A DNA stretch of 64,000 nucleotides from Terriglobia bacterium (GTDB lineage: Bacteria; Acidobacteriota; Terriglobia; UBA7540): assembly GCA_030041095.1 (NCBI GenBank), contig JASHON010000018.1, positions 58,149-122,148 on the forward strand. The letters run 5' to 3'. The notes beneath the pieces were generated by a model. The model was not told the DNA's origin. It saw only the letters and a program-made list of their open reading frames with translations, and made no database searches. The number at the start of each line of letters is the position of its first letter. The first letter of the stretch is position 1. The translations under genes and the position numbers were made by a program. Positions 8,835-18,136 of this stretch are shown here, piece by piece.

Positions 8835-10478
8835 TCACACCCGCTCCTCGACCGCTTCGCTCCGCTGATCCGTAAAGCGCCCCGTGCTCGTCGGCTGCTC
8901 CCGCTCGTTACCATCGAGCGGCAGCCTCACGATGAACTGCGTGCCTCGACTTAATTCACTTGCCACTTCGATCCTGCCGCCGTGCTGGTGAATCACCTGG
9001 CTTGCGATCGCCAACCCCAGTCCCGCGCCCGTTCCCAAGCGCTTAGTTGTGAACATGGGATCGAAGATGTGCGCCAGGTTCTCGGGGGCAATGCCCTCTC
9101 CCGTGTCTTTCACGACGACGATCACATTGCGGGCCTCTCCGGAAGCAGGGTAGGTCAGCCGGATGTCAAGCGTCCCACCTCTTGGCATCGCGTCCATACT
9201 GTTATTAATCAGGTTCAGGAACACTTGTTGAAGATATCCCACATCGCCGTAAATGTGAGGGCCGTCTCCGGGAAAGTGGGTGTGCACTTTGATCTTTCGC
9301 GTTTCGAGTGCGGGCGATGAAAGCATCACGGACTCTTCCAAAACGCGCCGGATATCCACGGGCTCGATGTGCAGATCGAATTTGCGGGTCCAGGAGAGCA
9401 GTTGCTTGACGGTTCGAACGATGTTATCAATCTGCTTTTGAATAATCTGAAGGCGGCGGTCCGTCGCTTCGTCGCCTGTTTTGCGCCGGGCCATCAATTG
9501 CACGTGTCCGGAAATCGAATTGAGAGGCGTTCCGATCTCGTGCGCAATGCTCGCGGCCAGTTGCCCGGCGACGGCAAGCCGCTCGGAGCGCGCCAGGCTT
9601 TTTTGTGTTTCGAAGAGCTCGTCGTTGATCTGGGTCAGCTCGCGATTGCGCCGCTCGAGCTCGGTTGTGGCGTCTTTAACTCTCTGTCCCAACTCATTGT
9701 TGAAGTTCTCGATGCGCGCTAGCATTCGATTCAGGTGGACGGCGAGTTGGCCGATTTCGTCCTGGCTGCCGCTGCGGGCGCGCGCGTCAAGCTGGCCGCT
9801 CTCGGCGACTTCCATCACCCGAATCATTTCCTTAACCGGCGCCCGCACGCGCCGAAGGAAGAACCAGTGAATAACGAAGATCAGCAGCGCCAGACTCCCC
9901 AGCATCAACAGGAAATTATCCTCCACAATGCGCTGGGTGATCACATCCGAGCGCAACTTGGAGACCGTGAGCTGCAGGCACCCGACCTCGTTCTTGCCCT
10001 GCCTTAGCCCTACACTCATGATCCAGAAGTTTCCTCGAGGCGAATCGATGCTGTACTGATGAGGCTCTGGGTGGCGATAGCCGTTCAGGTGATTGCTGGC
10101 CCAGCTCCGGTCGTTGATGCCGGGAATGGCGTCCAGTTCGACGTGTTTGCCGGCAGGGTCCGTCGTCGCCAAAAGTTTATGGCCGTTAGCACTGTGAAGG
10201 AAGACGTCGGCCTGCCGCACCCCAGGCATGTCGTGTTGCATCTGTTTCAGAATCCCGAGGAGGGTTCTCGAACTCTCAAGTGCGCGCGGGCTGAACAGAT
10301 TATGAGCGGCCAGCTCCGCTTGGGTTAATTCCTTATGGTAGACCTCAGCTTCCACAGGCTGCCGCGTCAGGATCATCGCAATGAAGGTGGAAACTGCGAG
10401 AAGGCAGACAACGGCGACGACGAAGATGATAATGATCTTGGTCTGAAGGTCGAACCGTCTTCGTGCCGCGCGTTTCAT
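8835..10478 (-). CDS. Membrane sensor histidine kinase (NtrB-like)
   Basis: A 547-residue sensor. It has a first membrane helix (15-37), an extracytoplasmic region of about 140 residues with no recognised sensor fold, a second helix, a HAMP linker, a coiled coil, a HisKA domain with His313 in SIAHEIGTPLN, and an HATPase domain with the N box (NLINNSMDAM), DTGEGI and GLGLAIA. It would autophosphorylate and pass phosphate to the sigma-54 regulator downstream. I choose ATG 10478 because it places positively charged residues right before the first helix; the open frame to 10595 runs over the promoter and smpB start. Divergent from smpB. Confidence 0.93.
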   Translation of the reverse strand: MKRAARRRFDLQTKIIIIFVVAVVCLLAVSTFIAMILTRQPVEAEVYHKELTQAELAAHNLFSPRALESSRTLLGILKQMQHDMPGVRQADVFLHSANGHKLLATTDPAGKHVELDAIPGINDRSWASNHLNGYRHPEPHQYSIDSPRGNFWIMSVGLRQGKNEVGCLQLTVSKLRSDVITQRIVEDNFLLMLGSLALLIFVIHWFFLRRVRAPVKEMIRVMEVAESGQLDARARSGSQDEIGQLAVHLNRMLARIENFNNELGQRVKDATTELERRNRELTQINDELFETQKSLARSERLAVAGQLAASIAHEIGTPLNSISGHVQLMARRKTGDEATDRRLQIIQKQIDNIVRTVKQLLSWTRKFDLHIEPVDIRRVLEESVMLSSPALETRKIKVHTHFPGDGPHIYGDVGYLQQVFLNLINNSMDAMPRGGTLDIRLTYPASGEARNVIVVVKDTGEGIAPENLAHIFDPMFTTKRLGTGAGLGLAIASQVIHQHGGRIEVASELSRGTQFIVRLPLDGNEREQPTSTGRFTDQRSEAVEERV

Positions 10479-10490
10479 CCAATAGGGCGA

Positions 10491-10519
10491 ATTGTAACAA
10501 CGGGGGTGGCGAAGTGCAA
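10491..10519 (-). promoter_or_regulatory. Probable promoter of the histidine kinase operon
   Basis: On the minus strand TTGCAC (10519-10514) is followed after 17 bases by TACAAT (10496-10491). The -10 matches five of six consensus positions, the -35 only three. The -10 ends twelve bases before the kinase ATG, so the transcript would have a leader of only about five bases. It lies in the short gap shared with the divergent smpB. Confidence 0.45.
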
Positions 10520-10548
10520 CACATCGCAATAAAATGGACAGGTTAATG

Positions 10549-11034
10549 ATGGGCACGCGAACTCGGGACAATCCTCCAAGAAACCTCGCTGTCAATCGGC
10601 AGGCAACTCACTACTATCACATTTTGGAGAAATTTGAGTGTGGTATCGAGCTGACAGGCACGGAAGTCAAAGCCATCCGCGAAGGCAAGGCAAGCCTTAA
10701 GGACGGATACGCGGCGGTGCGCAGCAGCGAGGTCTGGCTCCTGGATTGCCACATCGGCGCATATCTCGCGGGGAGCTACATGAACAAGGAAGCTCTGCGC
10801 AAGCGAAGACTCCTGCTACACCGCGCGGAGATCAACAAACTCATTGGCCGCACTGAGGAGCGGGGCCTCACGCTCATCCCTCTCCGTTTTTACCTCAAAA
10901 AAAACCTCATTAAGTGTGAGCTCGCGTTGGCAAAGGGCAAAACAGTTTTCGATCGACGCGATACACTGCGTCGCCGGACCATCGAGAGGGAAACAGCACA
11001 GGAAATCCGCGAACATCGGAGGAGGCACTCGTGA
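10549..11034 (+). CDS. smpB: SsrA-binding protein SmpB
   Basis: A 161-residue tmRNA-binding protein needed for trans-translation rescue of stalled ribosomes. The conserved segments are present: HYYHILEKFECGIELTGTEVKAIREGK, LLDCHIGAY, RKRRLLLH and a basic C-terminal tail with FDRRDTLRRRTIERE. Three in-frame ATGs occur (10534, 10546, 10549); I choose 10549, six bases after GGACAGG. The stop overlaps the GTG of pepA (GTGA), so both genes are probably co-transcribed. No tmRNA gene is visible in this window. Confidence 0.95.
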   Translation: MGTRTRDNPPRNLAVNRQATHYYHILEKFECGIELTGTEVKAIREGKASLKDGYAAVRSSEVWLLDCHIGAYLAGSYMNKEALRKRRLLLHRAEINKLIGRTEERGLTLIPLRFYLKKNLIKCELALAKGKTVFDRRDTLRRRTIERETAQEIREHRRRHS

Positions 11035-12524
11035 AAATAGACGTCGAAGAGAAGGCGGTGGAACAAATCCAAACGCCTTTGCTGGTCGTAGACGGCTTCG
11101 AAGGTGCGCCCGCCTCAACCGGTAGCGCTGAACTGCTTCCGGCCGCCACTCGCAAGACCCTTCTCAACTTGCATGCCAGTGGCGAGTTGACGGGCAAAGC
11201 TTTGGAGTGCACCTTGGTCCACCATCCGCCCGGATTGGCGGCGCTGCGCTTACTCGTGGTGGGAGCTGGCAAACGAGAGAAGTTTCAGTTGCCTCATCTT
11301 GCCCGGCTCGCCGGAGCCGCGGTGCGTCATGCGCGCTGCCGACACATTCATGAGGTTGCGTGGCTCACCCTGGCGCGCTCTCGCACGCCAGAGGCTCTAC
11401 AGCACATCGTTGAGGGCGCAATAGTTGGAAACTACGAACCGGACAAATATCGTTCCGATCGAGCTTCGGACAGGCGAGTAGATCGGTTCGTGCTGCTTGC
11501 GGGAGAAACTCCGTTCAGCGAAGCTGAAAAGACGGCCATCGCGCGCGGGCGCATCATCGCAGAGTCGCAAAACTTCGTCCGAAACCTCGTCAACGAGCCC
11601 TCAAATCGCATGACTCCGACTCTCCTTGCGGAACATGCGGTAGCGATGGCAAGAGAGTTCGGTATGAAATCCGTCGTGCTCGGCCCGGAAGAAATCCGAG
11701 CTCTGAACATGAATGCTTTTTGGGCCGTGGCGCAAGGTAGCCACGAACCACCGCGGCTGATTCTGCTCCAGTACGAGCCCGCAAACGCTCCGGAAACGCC
11801 CATAGTCGGACTTATAGGCAAGGGCGTCACCTTTGATACCGGAGGTATATCCCTCAAGCCCAGCCAGAATATGGAGGAGATGAAAACGGATATGGCGGGA
11901 GGTGCAGCGATGCTCGGCGTGATGCGGGCGATTGCGCAGCTCAAGCCTCCGGTGCGCGTGAAGGCGATTGTACCGGCCACGGAAAACATGCCAGGAGGGC
12001 GGGCATACAAACCGGGTGACGTCCTTACTGCCATGTCCGGGAAAACGATTGAGATCCTCAACACAGACGCCGAGGGTCGGCTGGCTCTCGCGGACGCATT
12101 GCATTACGCCAAGACGCAGGGCTGCACCGTGCTCATCGATGCGGCGACGCTCACCGGGGCGGTCACCATCGCTCTCGGCAACATCATGACGGGCGTCTTC
12201 GGGTGGAACAAGGAATGGGTAAGGCGCGTGCTCGCGAGTGCCGCCGCAACGGGCGAGCGAATGTGGGAACTACCCGTTGATGACGACTATCGCGATCTCT
12301 ACAAAAGCTCAATCGCCGATATCGCCAACAGCGGAGGGCGCCACGGTGGCGCCATCACGGCCGCCATGTTTGTAGGTGAGTTCGCCGGAGAGACGCCTTG
12401 GGTTCACCTCGATATCGCCGGAACGCGCTGGAATTATGAGGAGAAGCCTTATCTTGCGAAGGGGCCGACCGGTCACCCTGTGCCCACGTTGGTGCACCTG
12501 CTGATGAATCTCAATGGGGGATGA
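11031..12524 (+). CDS. pepA: Leucyl aminopeptidase, M17 family
   Basis: A 497-residue cytosolic aminopeptidase that removes N-terminal residues from peptides with two metal ions. The C-terminal catalytic domain shows the metal-site segments VGLIGKGVTFDTGG (Lys and Asp ligands) and the M17 signature NTDAEGRL, followed by DAATLTGA. The N-terminal domain (about 1-165) is the variable macro-like half. Translation starts at GTG 11031 inside the smpB stop, a coupling seen as GTGA. Length is normal for the family (about 500). Confidence 0.95.
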   Translation: MKIDVEEKAVEQIQTPLLVVDGFEGAPASTGSAELLPAATRKTLLNLHASGELTGKALECTLVHHPPGLAALRLLVVGAGKREKFQLPHLARLAGAAVRHARCRHIHEVAWLTLARSRTPEALQHIVEGAIVGNYEPDKYRSDRASDRRVDRFVLLAGETPFSEAEKTAIARGRIIAESQNFVRNLVNEPSNRMTPTLLAEHAVAMAREFGMKSVVLGPEEIRALNMNAFWAVAQGSHEPPRLILLQYEPANAPETPIVGLIGKGVTFDTGGISLKPSQNMEEMKTDMAGGAAMLGVMRAIAQLKPPVRVKAIVPATENMPGGRAYKPGDVLTAMSGKTIEILNTDAEGRLALADALHYAKTQGCTVLIDAATLTGAVTIALGNIMTGVFGWNKEWVRRVLASAAATGERMWELPVDDDYRDLYKSSIADIANSGGRHGGAITAAMFVGEFAGETPWVHLDIAGTRWNYEEKPYLAKGPTGHPVPTLVHLLMNLNGG

Positions 12525-12590
12525 GCGCGCGCTGCACGTCCGGCCGTGGATACACCGTGACCGCTTTGTGAGGAATGGTCAGATTACAAT

Positions 12591-12902
12591 TCAATTTGTC
12601 CCTGCGGCCCGCCTTTGCTGATAGCACTCGCGGCAGTAAACCGGCCGGCCTTGTGTTACCTTGAACGGAACCGTTGTTTCCTTGCCGCATTGAGAGCAGA
12701 CCGTGGCCGTAAAAACCCTGTTTGTGCTTCGTCCCTGGCCTGAACCTGCTTCCGCGCCGGACGCCCGCTTTGTCTTGCAGTTCCTACAGCGTTTCGGTTC
12801 GTTCTTGAACCCGCGATCTGCGTAAAAGAGTTGCTCTCCCGCGGTGAACACAAAATCAGCGCCGCACTCTGCGCACTTGAGGGTCTTGTCTTTGTATTCC
12901 AT
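12591..12902 (-). CDS. Zinc-ribbon protein with two CxxC-x17-CxxC-type modules
   Basis: A 103-residue protein with two zinc-ribbon modules: CAECG...CRNC in the first half and CSQCG...CREC in the second, joined by a Gly/Ser-rich linker. This matches the small 'probable zinc-ribbon' proteins common in Acidobacteriota and Chloroflexota; nucleic acid binding is likely but the target is unknown. ATG 12902 follows a run resembling GGAGGGGG on the minus strand; the frame opens eight codons further up without a good start. It converges with pepA and lies upstream-to-downstream of rpsU on the same strand. Confidence 0.85.
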   Translation of the reverse strand: MEYKDKTLKCAECGADFVFTAGEQLFYADRGFKNEPKRCRNCKTKRASGAEAGSGQGRSTNRVFTATVCSQCGKETTVPFKVTQGRPVYCRECYQQRRAAGTN

Positions 12903-12995
12903 GGGGTATCCCCCCTCCCGAATCACCGTTCAGGCAATCGCCGTTACCGCCGGAGAGACGCAACAACCTAGGCCATCCCGGCGCTTACAGACACC

Positions 12996-13193
12996 CTAAT
13001 CCCGCTCGAGTCGAGCCTTTTTGCGTACACGTTTCCGCGCTAAGGCTTCCTTTACCCGCCGTCTTTCTCCGGGTTTCAAATAGTAAGAATGCTTCTTGAT
13101 TTCCTTTATGATGTCTTCCTGCTGTACCTTGCGCTTGAAACGCCGCAAGGCATTTTCAAGAGACTCTCCTTCCTGAAGCCGCACTTCAGCCAC
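12996..13193 (-). CDS. rpsU: 30S ribosomal protein S21
   Basis: A 65-residue basic protein with the S21 pattern: VRLQEGESLENALRRFKRKV, then HSYYLKPGERRRVKEALARKR. It binds the 3' domain of 16S rRNA and helps initiation. The start is GTG 13193; no ATG is available in frame. Length is within the family range (58-75). It stands between an aminotransferase gene and the zinc-ribbon gene, all on the minus strand. Confidence 0.95.
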   Translation of the reverse strand: MAEVRLQEGESLENALRRFKRKVQQEDIIKEIKKHSYYLKPGERRRVKEALARKRVRKKARLERD

Positions 13194-13291
13194 GCGATCA
13201 ACACCCCCAATCGTTGCAAGGATTCAAAGACCACCGACGTGGCCGTAAATGTTGAGATTGTCTCCTGCCTGCGTTGATAAGTCAAGTGAAT

Positions 13292-14461
13292 TCACCGGCC
13301 CTTTTCAACACACGCCAGGAGCCGTTCTATAGCAGGCTCAAACACTTCTGGGGGCGGAAGCAGGCTGATGACGATGTTCTCCTCACAGGCAAAATCATAA
13401 AAGTAACCGGGATGGACGAAAACGCCAGAGTCGCGCAGCAGGCTCAGCGCCCATTCCTCATCGGACAGGACAGGCGGCAGCCGCAGGATGACGTACCAAC
13501 CACCACCCACGCGATAGCGAGTGATCAGCGAGCTGCCGGCAAGGCGCCGGTCGAGAAAGTCAAGGTTAGTTCGAAGTCGGCCCAGAATCTGCGGCTGAAG
13601 AATCCTGCGGGCAGCCAACAGATCGGGCAATGCCATGTAGATGGGCGCGCTCACCGGGAGATAGGTGTCCGCAATCAACTCAAGCCGGGACTGCGCGTCT
13701 CCCGCTAATTCCGACGGACCGCTCACCACAATCCACGCGCACTTCATTTGGGGCAAGCCGGAGATCTTTGAAAGACCGCTCAAGGTAAAAACAAGCTCTC
13801 GCGACTCTTTCGCAAACGTTGACCGCGGCTCGGTTGTTAGCGAATAATCGAAGAAAACTTCATCCACGATCAGCGCCAGGTGGCGTGCCCGGCAGCGTTC
13901 CAACACGAATTCACGGTCGTCCGCGGATGTAAACGAACCCGTTGGATTGTTGGGGTGAACGATCAAAATGGCTTGGGAACGAGACTCGATCCTCGTCTCC
14001 AGAACTTCTCGCTCGATTCTCCAATCCCCGTCATAAACAAGAGGGTAGCGGATCAAGTTAAGATCGTTGAGGCGCGCCAGAAAATCAAAGAGCGGATAGC
14101 TCGGCGTAGGCGCCAGGATAGAGTCTTGAGGGTTACCCAGCAGGCGGAAGATGAAGGAGTAGGCCTCGCTCGTGCTGCTGGTGAGGAAGATTTGATCGGG
14201 GTGAAGCGCCGCGCCGCGCTCGGCGTAATAATCCACCACCGACTGCCGCGCTGAGATGGGGCCCCGAGGATCCGGAGCGTAACTCAGCGCTTCAGGGTGC
14301 CGAAGCGCGCCGAGCATGCGCTCGGATGGGTAGTTGAAGCCGCAGCGCGTCGGATTCGATTCCGTCAAGTCCAGAATGCGCGCTCCAGCGCGTCTTTGCT
14401 CCTCGAGAAGTAACGTCAGTTCGTTCGCTTCACGTAACCAATTCGTTCGTTCGGAGAACAT
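13292..14461 (-). CDS. PLP-dependent class I/II aminotransferase
   Basis: A 389-residue fold-type I aminotransferase. It shows the substrate-binding NPT segment near the start (ESNPTRCGF), the cofactor stretch with SSTSEAY, the HPNNPTG loop, DEVFFDY, and the Schiff-base lysine in SGLSKISGLPQMK. The motif set is that of alanine/aspartate-type or related aminotransferases; the amino donor cannot be told from sequence. I start at ATG 14461; the frame continues ten codons to 14491 with a second ATG, which is possible but has no better ribosome site. Confidence 0.88.
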   Translation of the reverse strand: MFSERTNWLREANELTLLLEEQRRAGARILDLTESNPTRCGFNYPSERMLGALRHPEALSYAPDPRGPISARQSVVDYYAERGAALHPDQIFLTSSTSEAYSFIFRLLGNPQDSILAPTPSYPLFDFLARLNDLNLIRYPLVYDGDWRIEREVLETRIESRSQAILIVHPNNPTGSFTSADDREFVLERCRARHLALIVDEVFFDYSLTTEPRSTFAKESRELVFTLSGLSKISGLPQMKCAWIVVSGPSELAGDAQSRLELIADTYLPVSAPIYMALPDLLAARRILQPQILGRLRTNLDFLDRRLAGSSLITRYRVGGGWYVILRLPPVLSDEEWALSLLRDSGVFVHPGYFYDFACEENIVISLLPPPEVFEPAIERLLACVEKGR

Positions 14462-14611
14462 AGAGTAAGAACGATCTGAACAGCGCCCCATCCATCAGCC
14501 CGCACGTCCAACAATTCTAACACCTTGCCCGCGCCCGCTCGCAAAGCGGTTATGAGGTCGAAAGCGAGGCCGGCGAGCCAGCGCCGGTCGCGCCTGGGTG
14601 CGCCCTTCTGT

Positions 14612-14617
14612 TATGAT
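14612..14617 (+). promoter_or_regulatory. Possible -10 element of the htpX promoter
   Basis: TATGAT matches five of six -10 positions and lies about 100 bases before the htpX start. No convincing -35 is found 16-18 bases upstream, so this is a weak call. The rest of the 254-base gap 14462-14715 shows nothing else. Confidence 0.25.
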
Positions 14618-14715
14618 GATGTTGTCCGGTGAGGAGTCTGGACCCTCTGCTGGCCGGGTGCATCTAAGAAGAACGGGAGAGTTCGCGGGCACGAAGAGGG
14701 GTGAGGTAAGGCGCA

Positions 14716-15573
14716 ATGTGGAATAACTTCAAGACGACCGTGCTGCTTGCGGGGCTAACCGGTGTGCTTCTGGCTGCCGGAGATCTGTGGGCTGGCCGGC
14801 AGGGAATGACGATCGCTTTGGTGCTCGCGGCCGTCATGAACTTGGGCAGCTATTTCTTCTCTGACAAGATCGCCATCGCCTCGAGTGGCGCGCAACCCAT
14901 ATCCCGTGAAGAAAACCCGCGCATCTACCAGATTGTAGAACGACTTGCGGGCAAGGCGAACATCCCGGTTCCCAAGATCTATCTCATTCCTACCGAGTCA
15001 CCCAATGCCTTTGCGACCGGGCGAAATCCACGGCATGCTTCCGTGGCCGTCACGCAGGGCATTCTGGAGTTGTGCAACGACCAGGAAATCGAGGGGGTGC
15101 TCGCGCACGAGTTAGGGCACGTTCACAATCGGGACATCCTGATCAGCGCCGTGGTGGCAACCGTCGCAGGCGCCATCACCTACTTGGCTCAGATGGTCAT
15201 GTGGGCAGAGATGTTCGGCGGGTTTGGCGGCGGAGGGTCGGGGCGTGACAATGAAGGCGGCATTTTCTCCGCTCTGGCGATGATGATCTTGGCGCCCCTG
15301 GCCGCAATCCTCATCCAGCTTGCCATCTCCCGATCGCGTGAATATGAGGCCGATTCAACGGGCGCGCGAATTACCGGCAATCCCCAAGGGCTTGCAAGTG
15401 CCTTGAACAAGATCGAGCAGTGGTCCAAGCGCGTGCCGATGAGAGTGTCACCCTCAACGGCGCATCTGTATTGTGCGCAGCCGCTCACTTCCGGCCAGGT
15501 TTTCTCCAGCCTTTTCTCCACTCATCCTCCCATTGAAAAGCGCATTCAGCGTTTGCTGAACGGAACTTATTGA
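14716..15573 (+). CDS. htpX: M48 family membrane zinc metalloprotease HtpX
   Basis: A 285-residue integral-membrane protease that degrades damaged membrane proteins. Two N-terminal helices (about 7-25 and 30-48), the zinc site HELGHVHNRD with the third ligand Glu in REYEADSTGA, and two further helices around the catalytic core are visible. The C-terminal THPPIEKRIQRL is typical of HtpX. Length fits the family. It is transcribed on its own ahead of the transporter gene, with a 108-base gap. Confidence 0.94.
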   Translation: MWNNFKTTVLLAGLTGVLLAAGDLWAGRQGMTIALVLAAVMNLGSYFFSDKIAIASSGAQPISREENPRIYQIVERLAGKANIPVPKIYLIPTESPNAFATGRNPRHASVAVTQGILELCNDQEIEGVLAHELGHVHNRDILISAVVATVAGAITYLAQMVMWAEMFGGFGGGGSGRDNEGGIFSALAMMILAPLAAILIQLAISRSREYEADSTGARITGNPQGLASALNKIEQWSKRVPMRVSPSTAHLYCAQPLTSGQVFSSLFSTHPPIEKRIQRLLNGTY

Positions 15574-15681
15574 TCTCTGCCAGCCGTCGTCCTGCCGCCT
15601 TGAGATCGCGCAAGGAGGTGGCGACTCCTCTTTTGAGCTGTCTTTCCAACTGCGTTCGCTGCGTGAGAACATGGAAGCCTG

Positions 15682-17241
15682 ATGCTTGAAGAGTTCAGGT
15701 TGTCGGGCGAGAAAGCTACGTTTTATCGCTGGGTTGTAGCCATCGCCGTCATGCTAAGCGCGGTGATGGAGCTTGTAGACACTTCTGCGGTGAATGTCAG
15801 CCTACCTTATATCGCTGGAAATCTTTCCTCCACCGTTGACGAGGCCACCTGGGTACTGACGTCTTATCTGATATCAAACGCCGTCATCTTACCCCTCACT
15901 GGCTGGCTAGCGAGCCGTTTTGGGCGCAAACGAATCCTCCTGATAGCGGTGGCGGGGTTCACGGTGGCAAGTGTGCTCTGCGGCTTCGCGCCGACGCTGT
16001 TTTTCCTGATCGTGTTCCGCGTGGTACAGGGAGGGTTCGGTGGGCTGCTCCAGCCCACCACCCGCGCCATCCTGCTGGAAACCTTTCCGCGCGAAGAGCG
16101 CGGTCACGCCATGGCTCTGTGGGGAGTCGGAATCGTCGTAGCGCCCATCATGGCTCCAGTGCTCGGCGGATGGCTTACCACCGATCATTCCTGGCGCTGG
16201 ATCTTTTTCATCAATGTCCCTGTGAGCATCGCGGCGCTCATCCTGGTTCATGCCTTTGTTTTCGATCCACCCTATCTTCGCCGGACGGCTAAGCGGATCG
16301 ACGTTTGGGGTGTGGGCATGCTCGTGGTCGGTCTTGGCGCCCTTCAGGTGGTTCTGGATAAAGGCCAGGAAGCCGATTGGTTTAGCTCGCATTGGATCCT
16401 CGCCTTGGCTGTTCTCGCTGGCGCCAGCCTCGTGGCGTTCATCGTTTGGGAGCTTCTGGCGGCGGAACCTATGGTTCATCTTCGACTGCTCAAGTATCGG
16501 ACGTTTGGGGCCGGCGTCGGCCTTTCGGTGGTCTTGTTCTTTGTCCTCTATGGAAGCATCCTGCTGCTTCCGCTCTTTATGCAGGAAGTGCTGCAATTCC
16601 CGGCCATCACGGCGGGCGTCTGGAACAGCCCACGAGGCATCCTCACCATGGTACTCATGCCATTGGCTGGGATCCTTATTGGTCGCCGGTGGGACATGCG
16701 GGCGCTGCTCTTCGGTGGGCTCCTGGTTTCCTCCGTCGGCGTGCTATGGTTTTCTTTTCTGAACGGAGCTGCGAGCCCATGGAGCTTCCTATGGCCGCAG
16801 GTCCTTATGGGGGCCGGCCTTGCGTTCGTGTTCGTTCCGTTCTCGACGATTACCGTCGATCCCATTCCCAATGAAGAAATGGGCTTCGCCACCAGCATTA
16901 CGGCGCTGAGCAGGAATCTGGGGGCCAGCTTCGGCATTTCCATCGCGGCCACGCTGCTTGCGCGCCGCGCGCAACTCCATCAATCCCGGTTGGTTGGGGA
17001 CGTGAATCCAACCAGCGCCAGGACGCTCAATTTGCTGAGGGCGTTCCGCACCCGCTTCATGCAGGGAGGTGTTGACTTCTCGACGGCGTCCCACCAGGCC
17101 ATGGGCGAAGTGTACAAGATCATTCTGCGGCAAGCTTCAATCATGAGCTACCTGGATATCTTTCGCCTTTTGACCCTGGCTTTTGTTATCGTGTCACCCA
17201 TTGTCTGGCTCATGCGCAAGCCACACTTCAAAACTGATTAG
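15682..17241 (+). CDS. DHA2 (EmrB/QacA) family MFS drug:proton antiporter
   Basis: A 519-residue transporter with 14 predicted helices. The opening MELVDTSAVNVSLPYIAGNL is the DHA2 motif D1-type sequence, TWVLTSYLISNAV follows, and GWLASRFGRKR is the MFS loop 2-3 motif. Length (about 515) and helix count are typical of EmrB-like exporters, which work with an EmrA adaptor and an outer-membrane channel; neither partner is next to it here. Substrates are unknown; drugs, detergents or metabolites are all possible. Confidence 0.92.
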   Translation: MLEEFRLSGEKATFYRWVVAIAVMLSAVMELVDTSAVNVSLPYIAGNLSSTVDEATWVLTSYLISNAVILPLTGWLASRFGRKRILLIAVAGFTVASVLCGFAPTLFFLIVFRVVQGGFGGLLQPTTRAILLETFPREERGHAMALWGVGIVVAPIMAPVLGGWLTTDHSWRWIFFINVPVSIAALILVHAFVFDPPYLRRTAKRIDVWGVGMLVVGLGALQVVLDKGQEADWFSSHWILALAVLAGASLVAFIVWELLAAEPMVHLRLLKYRTFGAGVGLSVVLFFVLYGSILLLPLFMQEVLQFPAITAGVWNSPRGILTMVLMPLAGILIGRRWDMRALLFGGLLVSSVGVLWFSFLNGAASPWSFLWPQVLMGAGLAFVFVPFSTITVDPIPNEEMGFATSITALSRNLGASFGISIAATLLARRAQLHQSRLVGDVNPTSARTLNLLRAFRTRFMQGGVDFSTASHQAMGEVYKIILRQASIMSYLDIFRLLTLAFVIVSPIVWLMRKPHFKTD

Positions 17242-17279
17242 AAACACTCTGCAAAAACAGAGCGCCATGACCGTTGTGC

Positions 17280-17447
17280 TCACCCAATGCCCAATTCGTC
17301 GGGAGATTCAAGTGGCGTGCCGCAGCGGCGGCAGATCACCGCGCCACAGTCTCCGCACACCAGCGGATCGCGAGCCGGCTCGCGGCACGCCGGGCAGTAA
17401 AACAGTTGTGGCTCGCTCGTCTCGTTGCTTTCCGGCACGTCGCTCAT
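17280..17447 (-). CDS. 55-residue zinc-ribbon protein
   Basis: A short frame of 55 codons. The protein reads with four CxxC pairs or near pairs: CPAC (18-21), CGDC (31-34) and CRRC (39-42), so it can bind one or two zinc ions. The ATG at 17447 overlaps the TGA of the hydrolase gene as ATGA, which argues for real, coupled translation. The product has no other domain; its role is unknown. It would be the last gene of the operon that begins at 22775. Confidence 0.7.
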   Translation of the reverse strand: MSDVPESNETSEPQLFYCPACREPARDPLVCGDCGAVICRRCGTPLESPDELGIG

Positions 17448-18070
17448 GTCTCCTCATGGCTTTCGGCGATTTCCCGCAGAAACGAGCGGACAGCGCTCAC
17501 AACCTCGCCCAGTCTTCCATTGAAGAAATGTCCCGCCCCCTCAACCCAATGGATCTTCTTAGGGGGTTGGAGAGTATCAAATAAGCGCTGCACGTCGGCG
17601 CGAGGACCAAATTCATCCAGCGTTCCTTGGACGAAGAGCTTAGGCTTCGCTGAGGAGCTCAAGAAGGAATAATCCTGGCGGCTGACGGCAATGCCCATCC
17701 CTACCAGCGCCACCACGCGTCCGTCCGCCTCCCCAGCGCGGAGTCCAATGGCGCTGCCAAAAGAAAAGCCCATCAAAATGATTTGCGATCCGGAAAAGCG
17801 CCGCGAAAGGTAATCAAGCGCGGCTCGCACGTCCCCTTCTTCTCCAACGCCGTCAGCAAAGGCACCTCCGCTCTTTCCTACGCCCCTGAAGTTGAAGCGA
17901 AGCGCGGGCATGCCTTCGAGTAAGGCAGCGCGCGCGGCCCGGAAAACCACTTTGTTGTGCATCGTGCCGCCAAAGAGTGGATGGGGATGGCAAATGATGG
18001 CGGAAAAGCGCGCCGGAATCTGCGGGTCGTATTGGAGCACGGCTTCCAACGCTCCAACCGGACCCTCCAT
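17444..18070 (-). CDS. Alpha/beta hydrolase (dienelactone hydrolase-like)
   Basis: A 208-residue serine hydrolase of the small alpha/beta family. It shows the oxyanion stretch CHPHPLFGG, the nucleophile elbow GFSFGS (Ser catalytic), a late Asp in QGTLDEFGP and the histidine in EGAGHFF. Such proteins are esterases or lipases of unknown substrate. Start is uncertain: ATG 18070, or TTG 18076. The reading frame continues upstream without a stop for 20 more codons with protein-like content (FIRGEHATKIEP) until the TGA of the VWA gene, which is in the same frame. It lies between the VWA gene and the small zinc ribbon. Confidence 0.85.
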   Translation of the reverse strand: MEGPVGALEAVLQYDPQIPARFSAIICHPHPLFGGTMHNKVVFRAARAALLEGMPALRFNFRGVGKSGGAFADGVGEEGDVRAALDYLSRRFSGSQIILMGFSFGSAIGLRAGEADGRVVALVGMGIAVSRQDYSFLSSSAKPKLFVQGTLDEFGPRADVQRLFDTLQPPKKIHWVEGAGHFFNGRLGEVVSAVRSFLREIAESHEET

Positions 18071-18136
18071 CAGCAAAGGCTCAATCTTCGTGGCATGCTC
18101 TCCGCGGATGAAACTTGAAGCATCAACGAGGCGGGA

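Noticed and set aside
7916..8875. 319-codon plus-strand frame opposite the sigma-54 regulator
   Set aside because: No domain and antisense to a well-supported gene.
17234..17256. Terminator after the DHA2 transporter
   Set aside because: A 5-base stem CTCTG/CAGAG around an A-rich loop, with no T run after it.
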